A stretch of DNA of 64,000 bases from Opisthocomus hoazin (lineage: Eukaryota; Chordata; Aves; Opisthocomiformes; Opisthocomidae). The first letter of the stretch is position 1. Each line of letters opens with the position of its first letter. Location of the stretch: contig NC_134418.1 of assembly GCF_030867145.1 (NCBI RefSeq), positions 7,064,802-7,128,801 on the forward strand, written 5' to 3'. The notes beneath the pieces are model-generated. The model did not search any database. It saw nothing but the letters and a program-made list of their open reading frames with translations, and was not told the origin of the DNA. Shown in pieces: positions 30,061-43,336 of this stretch. The position numbers and the translations under genes are program-made.

Positions 30061-33000
30061 TGACAGTTGTGAGCTGTTGTAAGCTGCCAGCTGCAGGCTG
30101 CCTGTATTGTCCTACAGTGTAACTGGGGTGGTTTTCAAGCGCTCTCTGCTGTAGATACTCCTCACTGTGAGAATGACATGGGCAACGCTGCAGCTTGTTT
30201 CCCATGTAAGACAAATAATGACTTTCTCTTCGCTCACAACACCTAGTTTGGCAAACCTTGGGGCATTGTAAGATCTCTTTGATATTTCTGCCACTCTGAA
30301 ATAGGGCTGTACAAATGTGACCAGTGTCTTTCACAATTATTGGTAGGGAACCCTTGCTCCATATGGTCACATACGCCTCCTTTCCTTAGGAAGTCAGTCT
30401 AAGAAAACAGTTAGACCTCCAGCAGACAGAAAGGCCACGATGTAGTACTCTGCACACAAGGAGCAGACGAGTTCAAAGGAAAGAAGTGCCAGTTTACTTG
30501 CTTTTGAAGTAAGAGTTGCACTTTTAGAAGTCAGGAGAAGGAGATTAGCGGCTCTGAAAATATCATAAAGGCATGAATTGGCAGAACAAGGAGATGTTTC
30601 TGTTTTTTTCAGAGATCGTTCCCAGATCTGTACTCGAACTCCATACCCTCCTCCCCCACCCAATGGAAAGTGATTGCACAAACTACTTAGAATAGCTCTA
30701 AACAAAGTTTCTTAGTATCAGACATGAAAGATAAGATCCCGAAAGATGCGTTCTTGCCACATTTTAATTAAAAAATGATTAATCTGTGATGTAAATGCTA
30801 CCAGTGCGACATAGCAGATTCTCATCTAGCAGAAGTGGCTTACAGCTCTGATTCAGGTAAGGGATATCCAATTTTCTAGGGTCATAAATAATGATTATTG
30901 TTCATGTGTTTCCTGATTGCCTTGTTCCTAGCCTTTCGCATTTGTGTTGATAGTTATCTACATGCTAGACATTTTTAAAACCTAGGCACAGAGATTGATG
31001 ATTTTGTTTACCCCTTACTGTAAATATGTCTTTTTTTTTTTTTACTTCTTAGTAGCAAAGGAATTCACACTGTCTGTAGTGAAAGCTAATTCTGCTCATC
31101 TGTTCCTCCTATTAAAACTACCAAAGCATTACAATTCTGGTTTGAGAAACAAATTAAGTCACAGATCTTTCTGACACATCTGAGCAGAAGGACTTGCAGA
31201 TCGGCCTGGAGACCCCTTGGAGCCAGTGGTGTTTTCTGCAGGTATGAGGGTTCCTCTGTGAAGGCCCAACAGCACTAAGTTTCATCTGTCTCCTCTTTCA
31301 GTAAACTTTTATGCTGCCTGGCTTTCAAAAACTGCTGTATATCAAAAAGGCAAGTTAAAACTGCGTACATGTAGCAGAGCACAAAAAATAATGTTAAAAT
31401 TGCTGTTTAAAACTGAGCTTAAATGAAGACTCCTGCATTTCAGTTTGAGCTCTGTCCGTGGTTCACCAGGTCACCTGGCTCAAGTACTCAATTCTTCTAA
31501 GGCCTTTTTTCATCTACAGTTGGTGCAGAAGGGGACTCTGGCAGACTTATCCTGCCTGTGCTGTGCCCTGAAGCAGACTGCTGCTGCCGGTTCCCCCTAC
31601 TTTCTGCTGAAGGTTACTGTCCCTGGGACGTCCTTGTGTCCCTCTGTCTGCTGTTCTCATCCGCAGGCCAACAGATCAGCTTAAACTCTCCTCGTAAGGA
31701 CAGCTGATGTTGGAGGGAGGCAAGGCCACCCTTCAGCTGGAGCAGGAATAACAAGAAATGCCTGAAAGCATTGGAGTTGCTTCTGCAGTGAAAGCGTAAT
31801 AGAGCCTAGGTGCTCACCTCTGAAGGCAGCTGTCATCTTCAGGGTCCTGTGCAGAGTGCGAATGTGCTGTGTGAATGAGCAGCGTGAATGTGCTGTTCTG
31901 CAAAATACTGTCACTTTTTTGTAGCTTCTTTTCCTTTTTATGACATTTTATACTTTGGTTTCATGACTGGCTGCAGTATGTGAAAAATCTGTAGCGAGAT
32001 CCTAGTCCGAGGTCTGTCTGAAAAAGGCCACAACTGAAACAGAACATCCCTTTCTGCGTCCTGTGAGGTGAGCAAAAAGGTTTTTTGGTGGTGAAAGGTT
32101 CTCATCTGAAATCTGGTGATAGAAGGGAGAGCCCCTGAAGTTGCCTTGCATGCTCTGAGCTCAGGCTGTGGTTTCAGCGAGGCACATGGAACGCTAGCAC
32201 CTGGCAAGTTAACCCTGCCGTTGGCCTGTGAGACATATCCTCGTCATATCTAATCTGCTAACTTGTCCAGGCATCTTTCTGGGAAGATTGAGAGGCATTC
32301 AGCTGAAAGCGGTGTAAATCACCTGAATGCAGCGCCTCGAGCCGCATCTCAAATTTACCGTGTATCTGTGGAATCAGATTGCAGTGTAGAGCAGTTGTTT
32401 GAGTAGTCAGAGGACTATTACAGGTTAATTAAATTAAGGTATTTTTTTCAGCACAGAGCTCTCAGCCAGCACTGCTGTCTGACAGCACAGAAGCTGACAG
32501 TGTCCTTAACAGCTGTATTTATCAGCCAGAACACCAAGATGAAAGGACCAGGGTGAGGACTGGGAGAGCTGAATTCCCTTTCCAGCCTTTCCATGAGCTT
32601 CTCCCGTGATATACAGCTTGCCAGGGACATGGTGTCAGATGCACTCGTCCAGCTGCAGCATTTTTAACCTTAATATGTTATACCTGCTGGTGCTTCTTCA
32701 CATCCACTGGTGGGAATGACTTGAGGGAGAAGGTTACAGCCCTGTCAGATTTGCTGCTGTCTTCCCAGCTGTACCTGTTTCCAATCCTGCTTGTGTTTTC
32801 GGAGTGAGGTGGTGAGCAGCTGGGCACAGTAGCTTTATCACCCTGACCAGCTGTAGCTGACTATACCCTTACACTGGTGATGAATGCAGGTATCGCAAAA
32901 ATGGGTCATAAAAAATGAAGTAAGTACAGTGCCATAAATCTTTCTATGGGAAAGCTCTGGAAAAAGAGCAATGGGGCTCCTCACCCCCCAGTAGGCTACT

Positions 33001-34647
33001 GTCCTTTATTTCAAAGAGCTCAATTTGCAGTTGAAAGCAATGAAGTGCTATTTCAACCGGTTATTTCTGGCAGAGCAAAGGTTTAGGCATCGATTCCTGT
33101 TGAACTTCAAAAAAATTCTGTTTTGATTTCAGAGAGCTGAAGCACAGCGCCTGCCCAGCTTTGCTCCTCGGTGTGCGCTGGCAATCTCTCCTGCTCCAGG
33201 GTGGAAGGCTTAGGTCCAGGTGTAAATCTCAATTTCCCCAAGTCCTGAAGACCTGCAGGAGCCTGCCTTGCACAGTGAGCTGAGTACCGCTTGTCTCCAG
33301 CCGGGCTTCATCATAGCGTCGATTCTCAGCACTACAGGCAAAAACACAGCCCCTGAGGTCACAGACCTTCTCTTCCTGCATTGATAGGCTCAGGTCTTTG
33401 CTATTTCTCTACTTGAGACATGGAAGTTTGAAATAAAACCAGAATCTCAATGGGGGGAGTGTGAAAGAAGTGGTACGTTGTATTTCCCCCCCCCCCCCCC
33501 CCCCCCCCCAAGATCTGTGGGGAAAGCTGAAAATCTTTGTGTGTGGGAGGGAGGGGAGATTTGAAAGAAACCTTTAAAATGAAGTAGGATTTCTTAGAAT
33601 TAACAGTGAAACTGTTTGCAGCATTGTTCTGAGCACTAAGCTGACAAACCATTGAAATAAAGTTATTTTCCCGAAGCTAAGTGCTAGGTGTTTCCGGACG
33701 GACTGCGTTATAAACTCAAGCTCCGCAGGCTGAACCGCAGTATCGATGATCTCGTGCTGTGTGAGAAATCTATTGATGATGATACCTCTTGCTCATAGCT
33801 AAGCTTCTTCCCTCAAAGTGTGGCTTTTGGAACTGCATTAATTCTGTTGATGCTGCTTCTGAGCTACAGTGGCAAAACCTTCTCTTTTACAGTCAGCAGA
33901 AATGGTGATTTCTATTTCTCTTCACTTGCCCGTGTCAGTGATATGTTAATGGTAAATAATAAGTTGGAGTGCCGTGATATACAGGCAGGTTCTCCTCAGT
34001 GTTCATCAAACCTCTGAAGCCTGTATCCTTACATTCATGTGACTTCTTGTTCAAAGGGAAGTCCGTGCCTCGAGAGCATGGTGGGAGAAGCTGTGGGGGC
34101 TTTCTGCGTCAGCTCGGTTCTTTCCTGCTCTGCCTTCAGCCTGTCTCAAAACCATATCTTGTGCTTAAAAATAATTTTAAAAAAAAACCACTTTGCCTTG
34201 CTTAGCTTCCCCCTAGTAGTGCTCCCTCTCTTGGTTTGCTCTCCCCGTGTTGCTGCAGCACCAGATCATTTGCGTCGCTGTCTGGTCAAGTGAGTCACCC
34301 AGGCAAGGTAGTGTGTGACTGCTGAAATATGAAACTTCTCAGCAGCTTGCAGGATTTGGCTCTTTTGCTCAATTCTTAGAGGTCAAAAGAAGTTCTGGTG
34401 CTGTAGCTGCATGCAAGTCCAGATCAAGGGACCATGCAGGATGCACTCAGCTCACATGGGTTTCTCTCAGGCAGCACCTGGACTTGCCTTCAGCAGCAAG
34501 ATCTGTACATGCACCAAGGTTCCTTGGCCAGGTAGCTCATGTCAGTGGTGCCCGTGACGCAGAGGCCTCGGGGCCCGTTGGGAAGGCACCTTTTGTACCT
34601 GTATTTGGTGTAGTGTTCCAGCTTGAGCATCAGCAGTTCCTGCATGT
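30061..34647. other. Intergenic DNA between KRCC1 and CD8B, part 1
   Basis: AT-rich to mixed sequence without a supported gene. It holds a 24-C run (33486-33509). Short open frames here show no family motifs. Regulatory elements of the CD8 locus could lie here but none can be named. Confidence 0.45.
33486..33509 (+). repeat. Poly-C tract (24 C)
   Basis: An uninterrupted run of 24 cytosines flanked by TATTT and AAGATC. It could form i-motif/G4-type structure, and is also a likely place for sequencing length error. Confidence 0.98.
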
Positions 34648-35719
34648 ATCATAGAATCGGAGAATAGTTGGGGTTGGAAGGGACCTCTAGAGGGCTAGAG
34701 CCCAACCCCTCTGCAGTGAGCAGGGACATCTTCAACCGGATCTGGTTGCTCAGAGCCCAGTCCAGCCTGGCCTTGAATGTTTCCAGGGATAGGGCATCAA
34801 CCACCTCTCTGGGCAAACTGTGCTGGTGTTTCACCACCCTCAGTGTGAAGAATTTCTTCCTTATAGCCAGTCTAAATCTACCTTTTTTGGTTAAAACCCA
34901 TTACCCCTTGTCCTGTGGTAACAGGCCCTGCTAGAAAGATTTTCCCAATCATTCCTATAGGCCCACTTTAAGTACTGGAAGACCACATTAAGGTCTCCAC
35001 AGAGCCTGGCCTTCTCCAGGCTGACCAGCCCCAGCTCTCCCGGCCTTTCCTCACAGCAGAGGGGTTCCAGCCCTTGGATCATTGCTGGGGCCTCCTCTGG
35101 CCCCTCTCCAACAGGTCCAGGTCTGTCCTGTGCTGAGGGCTCCAGAGCTGGACGCAGGACTCCCAGGGGGCTCTCACCAGAGCGGAGCAGAGGGGCAGAA
35201 CCCACTCCCTTGCCCGCTGCCCACACCACTGCCCAGGGTGTGGTTGGTCTTCTGGGCTGTGAGCGCACATTGGTGGCTCACGTCCAGCTTTTCATCCCCC
35301 AGTACTCCCAAGTCCTTCTCGGCAGGGCGGCTCTCAATCCCTTCATCCCCCAGCCTGTACGGATACTGGAGATTGCCCAGACCCAGGTGCACGATCCTGT
35401 ATTTGGCCTTGTTGAACCGCATGAGGTTCACACAGGCCCACCTCTCCAGCTTGTCCAGGTCCTGTCATCCTGTCCTTTGGGCATGTCAACTGCACCACTC
35501 AGCTTGGTGTCATCTGGACACTTGCTGAAGGTGCATTTAACCCTGTGTCTAGGTCACTGACAAAGCTCTTAAACAATATTGGTCCCAGTAAGGGCCCCCG
35601 AGGGACACTACTTGTCACCAAGCCATTGACCCTCTGGATGCAACCATCTAACCAATTCCTCATCTGTCAAACAGTCCACCCATCAAATCCATATCTCTCC
35701 AATTTAGAGAGAAGGATGT
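34648..35719 (-). mobile_element. CR1 retrotransposon, 5'-truncated, about 1.1 kb
   Basis: The plus strand starts with the complement of the CR1 3' tail (ATCATAGAATCGGAGAATAG), passes through the conserved 3' end (GGTTGGAAGGGACCTC) and continues into the end of ORF2. The minus-strand frame at 35174-35431 reads [15 protein letters not shown] and [20 protein letters not shown], typical of the CR1 ORF2 C-terminus. The reading frame is broken elsewhere. This is the longest CR1 copy in the window. Confidence 0.95.
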
Positions 35720-38700
35720 AAATATGTGTGATATGTATGAGCCCTTTCCCTGCTCCACGCTGTCATGCGCAGGGTGGAAGAGGATACCTGGGAAGCCAAT
35801 ATGAAATCAAGACCATGACAGCAGAGTTGTGTCCTACAAAGCAGCATGAGACACAAAACCTATCCCGTCAGGTTTGTATAAAGTCTGGAGTTTGGGACCC
35901 TCTGTGAATGGTCATCAGTTGGCGTTGCTGGCATTTGTGTCTGTTCAAGCACTGAGAAATCTGTGATAATTTTTGAAAACTCAGGATGAGTGTCCCTTCC
36001 CTGCCAAGTTATTTCACGTCCGCCTGTGAGGATACCTGTACTCACCGCCTAAGCAAGCAGAGGTACTCGTTTCCTTAGCATTGCCCTCAGATGAGAGGGT
36101 TGTATGGAAAGGGCTTTGGTTTAAGAAAAACTCTTCTCAAATCTGATGGAGGAGGTGATGCCATCTGCTCCACTGCCTGCCTTCTGGTTTGTTTACATCT
36201 CTTTTTATTCTTCTTGTTTTCTAGCCCAGCAAATGAAGAAGTCAGACCGCACACCCCAGGAGCGCCGGTGTGCCGACCCCGGCGCCGTGCCTGCGGTGAA
36301 GGTGTTGCGTCGCCCACCCTGAGCAGAGCCAGCGCGCTGCCTGCCGCGCAGCTGCAAGCAGGGGGGCTCGCCAGGCACGGGGTACTTGCGCCGGTGCACA
36401 GCCTGCCTTTCATCTTCCCGCTCCACGCTCGAAACAGCGAGAAGCTCCAGCTGGTGAAGAAAAGGAGGTTGAGACAACATCCGTGAGCTGGTGTCCATCT
36501 CTACCTCCGCTGTGTAGCCTTATCCGCCCTCCAATGCTCACCTCATAGCTACGTCACCTTTCGTTATGGTTGTACTGCCCCGCGTTAGCCCTGCCAGCTA
36601 ACCAGGTTAAGGTTATCGGTGAGGTTTATGAACAAGCACGAAGGAAGCGAGGACAGACGTACCACCGCTGTTGCCGCAGTGCTTTCTTGTTCATCGGCGG
36701 ATGCACTGTTGAGGCAAATAAGTCTTTGGGGTTTTTCTGGTTTTTAGCGATGTTTTATAGGGTATTCTGACGCTGTTTGCTTGGGCAAACATAGGCAAGC
36801 AGGCGTCTTCGTAGCGTTACTGCAACATTTGCCAACAGCGGGGATCATGCGGTGGGAGCCCCCCAGTGAGACGCGTTTGTGGTGTTTATGCTTCGGAATG
36901 TGCTCGTGTGGCATTTGACAAATACAAGAAACTTCAGAGATCAGCAAATGGAAAGCTAGGCCGGTGTTGTCCAAGCAGTCTTGAAACTTAATAAATAAGC
37001 ATCTATAACCCTTTGTGGGCACCTCAGAAAGGGATTTAATTTTGAGACTAGCCGGTTGCCTGCTGCTCGGTAGCACTAAACATCAAAGACGGTCCGATGA
37101 ACTGTCGAAAAGGAGGTTTGGGTGCCTTGTGTTGGGCCTTCAGGTTTGAAACTTCTGCTCTTTAACCAGTTGAAGGGTGGCTGTGGAAAAGTGCAGTCAT
37201 TAAACTATCTGATGGCACTCACTGGTTGTTGACTTCCTCGGGAAGCTGTGAAGGTCGGCGCCTGCCCTCTCTCCCTTGGGAGTGCTTGCTCACAAGCCGT
37301 GGGGGCTCGTCTCCCTCCCCGGTGAGCAGCACTTGGCTCTGACAGCGAGCTGAGTCTGTCTCTGCTGCTTTCGTCTGTCCTCAGTAATGCCTGATCATGC
37401 CTGGGTTTCTGTGTTTGTGTCAGTCCTGTATCCTCAGCCTAAACACATTTGTCTTACAGAAAGTACACGGAGTGCAGAGGATATTGCCATGCAAGGCTGG
37501 CTGTGTCCTCTGAATGCGTTTGGAAGGAGGATACTAGAATAATTTGCTGGAATTGCATGAAAAAGGATTATATTAAAGTACTGAATGTATATTGCCAACG
37601 ATGGGGAACTTTTACTCCCATTTTCCTTTCTTACTGTGCTGGTATCAGCCAGGACATTCATCATCATGCTGGACAAGCCTTCATCTGCTGGGAGGAGTGG
37701 AAAGGGGGATGTACATGCCATGCAGATGGCCCCAGCCATGACTTAGCCCTGCACTGTTGGTGACCGTGCATGGACCAGTGCGGCGTCCACGGGCATCCAG
37801 GGGACAGAGCCCATCTGGGCAGGTGAGGTGGGAGGGACAGGCCTGTAAATCTGTGTCCAGCTGCATAATCAAGTGATCAGGAGACAAAATAGGGCATGGG
37901 TTTGCTGGCCAAATGTGTACGCTGGTCCCAGGACCAGTATGGGTAGCGTACCTCAGTCTGATGGAGGGAGAAGTCACTCTGTGCACACCCTGCAGCACAA
38001 GGTGGGAGAGAGCAGTTTCCACGGAGCAGCCGATGTGCTGTGAGTCCCCACCAGCCCTCACCTCGTAGAGCCGAGCCCTGCAGCTGCTGCGTGCTCTCCG
38101 ATGAGGTCGAATGGCACATCCACCGTCACCCGTGCAGATGCCGCCACCTTCCCTTGCTTCCCGATGGAATAAAGCCTTGTGTTACTTCTAGAGATGGTGG
38201 GGAGAAGGGGAAATGTAGTTGAAAATTTAAGGGGGAGGTTTCCCCCCATGTCTTCTAGCCTGCACTATTCCAAGTAACCTTGCGTCTTTCGTTCTCTCTC
38301 CGGTACCTGTGACTCTCGTCCACTGGTGAAAATGCTGAGAGCAACTGGAGGAACAAGGGCATTTTGATTGCCCCATGCTGTAGAAGGCCTAATTCTTAAT
38401 TACACTGTCTTGTGCTAGCTTTGCCAAACCCAACCATTGTGCCAATGATAGGTCTCTCTCAAAACTGGAAATTGTTTCTATTGTGTTTTATTTTTCAAGA
38501 ATGAGTGAACCCATAAGAATTCCCCACGTTTCTCTCTGCAGGATACAACTTCAGTCATTTCACCACTCCTAAGAGTAAACTAACTCCCTACTGAGTTATT
38601 CATGACCCCTTCTCAGCCAGGCTGATGTATATCTGATCGCTTCCTGAGGCTGCTGTGAGGAATAAATCAAGCATCTCCCTTCACGCTGAGTGCTGGCACA

Positions 38701-39455
38701 TCACAGAATTTCTCTGTGACTCTACAACGCAGAAAAAAATCAACACAAGCCGGAATCTGTCCCACATCCCAGATGAGCTACCCAGCTTTTTAGCTCTCAA
38801 ACCAATTCTCCTCATTGTGCCGCTGAGCTCTGATGCTGTTCTTTATTCCACCTCCTAAAACTCATTTCTTCCATCCTGCACATACTTAATAAATTGTGAT
38901 GAGTGGGGATACAGCACGCTGCGCTACATCACCGGCTGATTCTGTCACTCTGTCCCTGGGGCTTTCTCACTCTTCCATTACTGCTCTACTTACACGGTGT
39001 CATGTCTAAAGTAAATTTAGCGATTGCAGATAGCTGGGGCTAGTATCGAGCTTCTCTGTGAATTGCCTGGGGTGCTCTGGGGTGGAGTAACACACTTGGG
39101 AGCAAAAGCAACTGGGGAAGAGCTTGCCTAGCCACTGAGAAGGACTGATAGGAGTAAAAAGTTTGGTCTCAGCCATAAAGGTACCTTATGGAAGGGTCAC
39201 AACTGGAGCACTGCAGCAGACAGCTCAGTGCTGCATCGAGATTTAAGCCCTCCAGGGTGTCAGTCTGCCTGTTGCTACTTCTGCTTTTGTAGGATTCCTT
39301 TGATGGGCAGTCGCTTACGAAGTGCATGAGTTATGAAGGACATCAGCATCGAGAGGATCTAAGCCAGATGAATCCCCTCTCCATGAACGCGCAGGCACCT
39401 TCTAGGTGCTGGGTGAAGGAAGAGAGCTTTGCAAGGTCCTGCTCAAAGCAGGGAG
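35720..39455. other. Intergenic DNA between KRCC1 and CD8B, part 2
   Basis: No gene recognised. A CpG-bearing segment at 36230-36400 contains an open frame (36091-36486) preceded by an acceptor-like TTTTCTAG, but no homology is apparent. The rest is unremarkable. Confidence 0.4.
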
Positions 39456-39742
39456 TCATAGAATCACAGAATGGTTTGGGTTGGAAGGGATCTTTGAAGG
39501 CCATCTACCCCAACCCCCCTGCAGTGAGCAAGGACATCTTCAACTAGACCAGGTTGCTCAGAGCCCTGTCCAACCTGGCCTTGAATGTTTCGAAGGATGG
39601 GGCATCGACCACCTCTCTGGGCAACCTGTGCCAGGGTTTCACCAGCCTCATCATAAAACGTTTCTTCCTTATATCCAGTCTAAATCGACCCTCTTTTAGT
39701 TTAAACCCGTTACCCTTTGTCCTATCGCAACAGGCCCTGCTA
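39456..39742 (-). mobile_element. CR1 retrotransposon 3' fragment
   Basis: Starts with TCATAGAATCACAGAATGG (complement of the CR1 tail), then GGTTGGAAGGGATC, TCTGGGCAACCTGTGCCAGG and TTTCTTCCTTATATCCAGTC. It is the same 3' region as the longer copy at 34648-35719 and closely similar to it. Confidence 0.95.
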
Positions 39743-42449
39743 GTGCTGAAGGAAGATGTTGAGTGACAGTCGTACTCAAGGAGCGGAAAAGCTGGTGTGG
39801 AGGGAGGTGGAAAGCACTTGGTTGAGGAAGGGGAGAAAAGTCAGAGGTGGGAAACAGGGGAGAGGCAGGGAAAGAGTAGAAAAAAGAGAGTCATGTTGAA
39901 GCTGTGGGTCTGAAGGACGAAGTTCATGCACTAGAGTGACCCTGGTCAAAATGCTGATGGTGGGTTTGGGGAGGCAGCTCCGACAGAGAGCTCTGACAGA
40001 CAGACAGAAGTCTGCCAGCTTCTGCCTGGGCCTGCCTGAGGAGCTACGAAATGAACCTTGGCAGTCTTCAGGGCTTCAGAGGCAGAACCCCCCCAAAAAA
40101 TTCCAATCTCTTTTGAATGTTTTAGTGAAAATACAATGGTGTTAACCTGTCTGGGGCTGCGAAATCAAAGTCTGAGAGTTTTCTGAGGAACATGCTCAAG
40201 TACAAGCGTACGTGGGGGAAAACCACTGGCTCAAATTCCTTCTGAATTTGATTTGAGCCAGTGCGGGATGTCTAGGTTCATGGCAGCTGTCAGGTCTTTA
40301 CCTGAGGACTGGCTCTGGAGGTGGCCCCATCCTGATCTCTCCACATAGCCCCTCACCTTAGCTGCGGAGGAGGTGGAGACTCTCTGTGTCCACTCACATG
40401 GAGCGAGGACTTGCTGTGGCTCCTCCACGGACCTCCACATGGCTGCAGGGCACGTCCCAAAGCTGGCAGGATGCTCTACAGCAGCAGGAAAGTTCCGTCT
40501 CAGAAGCACACCAGGTTCCCAAGAGAAACAGTGAGAGTATCCCTGCAGTCCCATGAGACGTAGCCAGAGACAAGCAGATGCCCTGCGTGGGGTTGGGTTA
40601 AATTATGTGTTTGGTGCCTTCCTTGTGGGGTCTTTTTAGACTCTCCAGAGGACCCCAACATGTGTGGAGTTCCACCAAGGCTTATTTTCACTTGTTCCAC
40701 TTGAGTCAAAATTCCACGTCTTAGCCCCTAGTTTTTCTGAATTACTGCCTTCAGGATTAGTCCAGTGGGACCAGTGAGCTGCCTGCATCGACCTTAGCAG
40801 CCTGAAGCAGAGGCAGCCAGGCTGGGCTTGCTCTGAAAACTGCTTCTTCCCTTGATCGAGTTGGAACCGAGGGGAGCCGGTGCACTGCAGATGGGTTGGG
40901 GGTTTCTGTGGGCCACAGCTTGCACGCTCTGCACCGGCCAGCTTCCCTCCGCTCCAGAGCACAGAGGTCAGGGGCGAAAACACCAGGGAATAAATACGAT
41001 TGTGTCACCCGTTTGGCTCCGAAAAGCAGGCAGGTTTGTGTAATATCTTTTGTGGGATCTACCGAAACCACTGGAAAAGCAGCAAAAGCCTCTGCCTCAA
41101 GGTCCTTCCCCCAGGCTGCACCCGGAGTCTATCGCAGCCGCAGCGATACTGCTGCTGCCGTGAAAACAGCCCTCCTCGGTTTGTGGTGATAAACAAATGA
41201 CACTAAAAAGGCGGGAAACTTCAGAGTTTTGCAGACTTTCCAAGCCTACATGCACCGTGTGCCGGCTGTGCAGAGGGCAGCAGCTCGCTGCCGCTGCGGA
41301 GGACGCTGCTGCCGCGTCCCGCAGCCGGGCAGGGGTCTGCATCCAGCTGAAACCTGCGTGTGGATGTAGGAACCCCTTTCCCTACGGCTATCCCGTCTTC
41401 CCGGGGCTACCCCTGCTGTGCCACACTGTCCTGGTGCAGCTTGGGACTGAAGAGTGGACAATGTGAATTTTTGGTGGTTCCTTTTTCCCCTGCAGGCTCC
41501 GAAAACAGGTTGGAGGGGTAAAGGCTTTGTATAAAAAGGGTAATTATTCACAAGGAAATGAATTCTCATGAAACATGTAGCGTGTTAGCAAGTATGAAAG
41601 GTGCTTTAACCAAAATAACCGTGTGTTTTCTGTGAGGCTTTGTTGTGAGCAAAAGGAAGGGAGCAGCAGAGCGTAGGGGGGACCAGGCACCGGCCCTTTC
41701 CCAGGCTGGGGCGGGGGGGGAGTTCAACCTCCCATCCCAAGGGTGAAGGGAGTGTTTTCGTGGTGCTTGGAGGGGGAAAAGGGATTTCTGTGTTTTAGAC
41801 AGTGATTGATTTATTCATTTTTTCATGAGCTCAGTTATAATGTGTGCTTCTTAAAGAGAAGTGTCTTTTATCGAATCCGTGTACCAAAGTTTCACTTTTC
41901 TTTAAATTATTCTGCGGCAATGCACTGCTTCTTTGCGCTTCCCAGCCTGGTGATTGTGAAAAGTGGGGGGTTTAACTCATTTCTGGAGCTGGCCCAGCAG
42001 TTGCCTGTTGGGTTAAAGGCCAGCTCTTTAACCTTTTAATTTCAGCCTGGATTGCAAAGGGCTTTTTGTCTGCATAAACCCCCCGTTCTCTGCGCGAGCA
42101 GCGCCTCTGAGATGAGGTCAGACACATGGGCTGGAAATGGGGTGGCTAATCTAGTTTTGAAATTGATGATGGTTTTAAACTGTTTGAGACCCCCTATGTA
42201 TATTTTAAGGCTCCTTCAGGGTTCAGAGGCAGGGGGGTGACACAGGTCGGAGCGGCAGAATGGAGGAGAGGAGCAGGTTTGTGCACCAGGTCAGAGCCCC
42301 ACTCTTCAGCCCAAGGCAGAAATCTTTATGTTTCAGTGAACATTCTGCAGACAGAAAGCAAGTGAGGGATTTTGGCCTATAAAAGGGAAAAAAAAAAACC
42401 AACCCACGTCTTTTCACCAGATTTTCTCTTTCCTAGTGTAGCCAAAGTT
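39743..42449. other. Intergenic DNA left of the provirus
   Basis: No gene recognised. It contains a perfect 13-bp inverted repeat (40224-40263) and a GC-rich patch at 41100-41420 (frames 41197-41466 plus and 41097-41342 minus, rich in Ala/Cys, without recognised domains). Confidence 0.4.
40224..40263. repeat. Perfect 13-bp inverted repeat with 14-nt spacer
   Basis: CACTGGCTCAAAT at 40224-40236 pairs perfectly with ATTTGAGCCAGTG at 40251-40263. An alternative inner stem (CAAATTC with GAATTTG) is also possible, so two exclusive hairpins can be drawn. Confidence 0.85.
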
Positions 42450-42956
42450 ACAAGCCTGGGTAGTGAGCAGCTGAGCAGGCGGCGATCGAACAGGCAGGCC
42501 ATCCTCTAACAGAACAATTTTATTGAGTACATGCACTAGGCAAACTAGGCAAAGCAAAGCGGTGATGTCCAGGCTCCGAAAACAAGATCTCACCAATCCG
42601 TTGGCCAGACGTCCTGGGAGTCTCGGGATCCCAGAGGTAGTTGCTGCAAAGGTCCATGTGGATTCAGCTCCGTTAAGTCCGAGGTGATTACAGGGCCTTT
42701 CGTTCTGCTCATCTTTTATCGTCTTTCCAAGTCTTTGAGGCTGGTAACACCACTGCAATCTTCAGTGGGTTGTTTTCCGCGCTCAGGCGTTACATTCCCT
42801 TCGCTTTCCTTCCAAAGACATTGTCCTTGGCTTTCCTTATCCCCTTCTCCTCTGCTTAAGGAGTCTTAAATCACACAAGAGCAGCTTCTTCACATTAGCA
42901 TTTGGGGATGGGAGGTTCCAAGACAAGTTACTTATGCTAACTCTTGCTTTTTTACT
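42450..42956 (-). repeat. 3' LTR of the provirus
   Basis: Shares ordered blocks with the right-hand LTR, for example AAGATCTCACCAATCC (42582-42597), GTGGATTC, CTTTCCTTATCC and AAATCACAC (plus-strand reading). On the minus strand it contains an AATAAA signal (42524-42519). The left limit is approximate. Pairing with the right LTR is supported by position, but it could be an unrelated solo LTR of the same family next to a 3'-truncated provirus. Confidence 0.75.
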
Positions 42957-43143
42957 GTGAGGGTTATAAAACACTGGAACAGGTTCGCCCAGAGAGGTTG
43001 TGGAGTCTCCATCTGTGGAGATAGTCAAAACCCAGCTGGACGCAGTCCTGGGCAATCTGCTCTAGGTGACCCTGCTTGAGCAGGGGGTGTTGGACTAGAT
43101 CATCTCAAGAGGTCCCTTCCAACCTCAACCATTCTGTGATTCA
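42957..43143 (+). mobile_element. CR1 3' fragment between env and the 3' LTR
   Basis: Contains CACTGGAACAGGTTCGCCCA, GAGAGGTTGTGGAGTCTCC, GGACTAGATCATC and GGTCCCTTCCAACCTC, and ends ATTCTGTGATTC. It is in the opposite orientation to the provirus and directly abuts the LTR. It either inserted into the provirus 3' region or marks a break between provirus and LTR. Confidence 0.93.
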
Positions 43144-43336
43144 TGCCAACCGCAGGCTGCTTGGCCTGCCCTCCCCTCCTGGATGGCCCTCTTATAGCAG
43201 AGGAGGCCATCCCTCACATCAAGGTCTGGTATGGCGTGTGTCCCCACCGCTCAACGCCTACTGGGTTGCAGCCAACAGCGGAGCTAGAAGTTCTTCTTGG
43301 TGGCAAACACAGAGGCCAACCCAGTCTTGCCCTTGA

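Noticed and set aside
36091-36486. 131-codon plus-strand frame preceded by an acceptor-like TTTTCTAG
   Set aside because: No matching upstream exon, no family similarity, and low-complexity Arg/Ala content.
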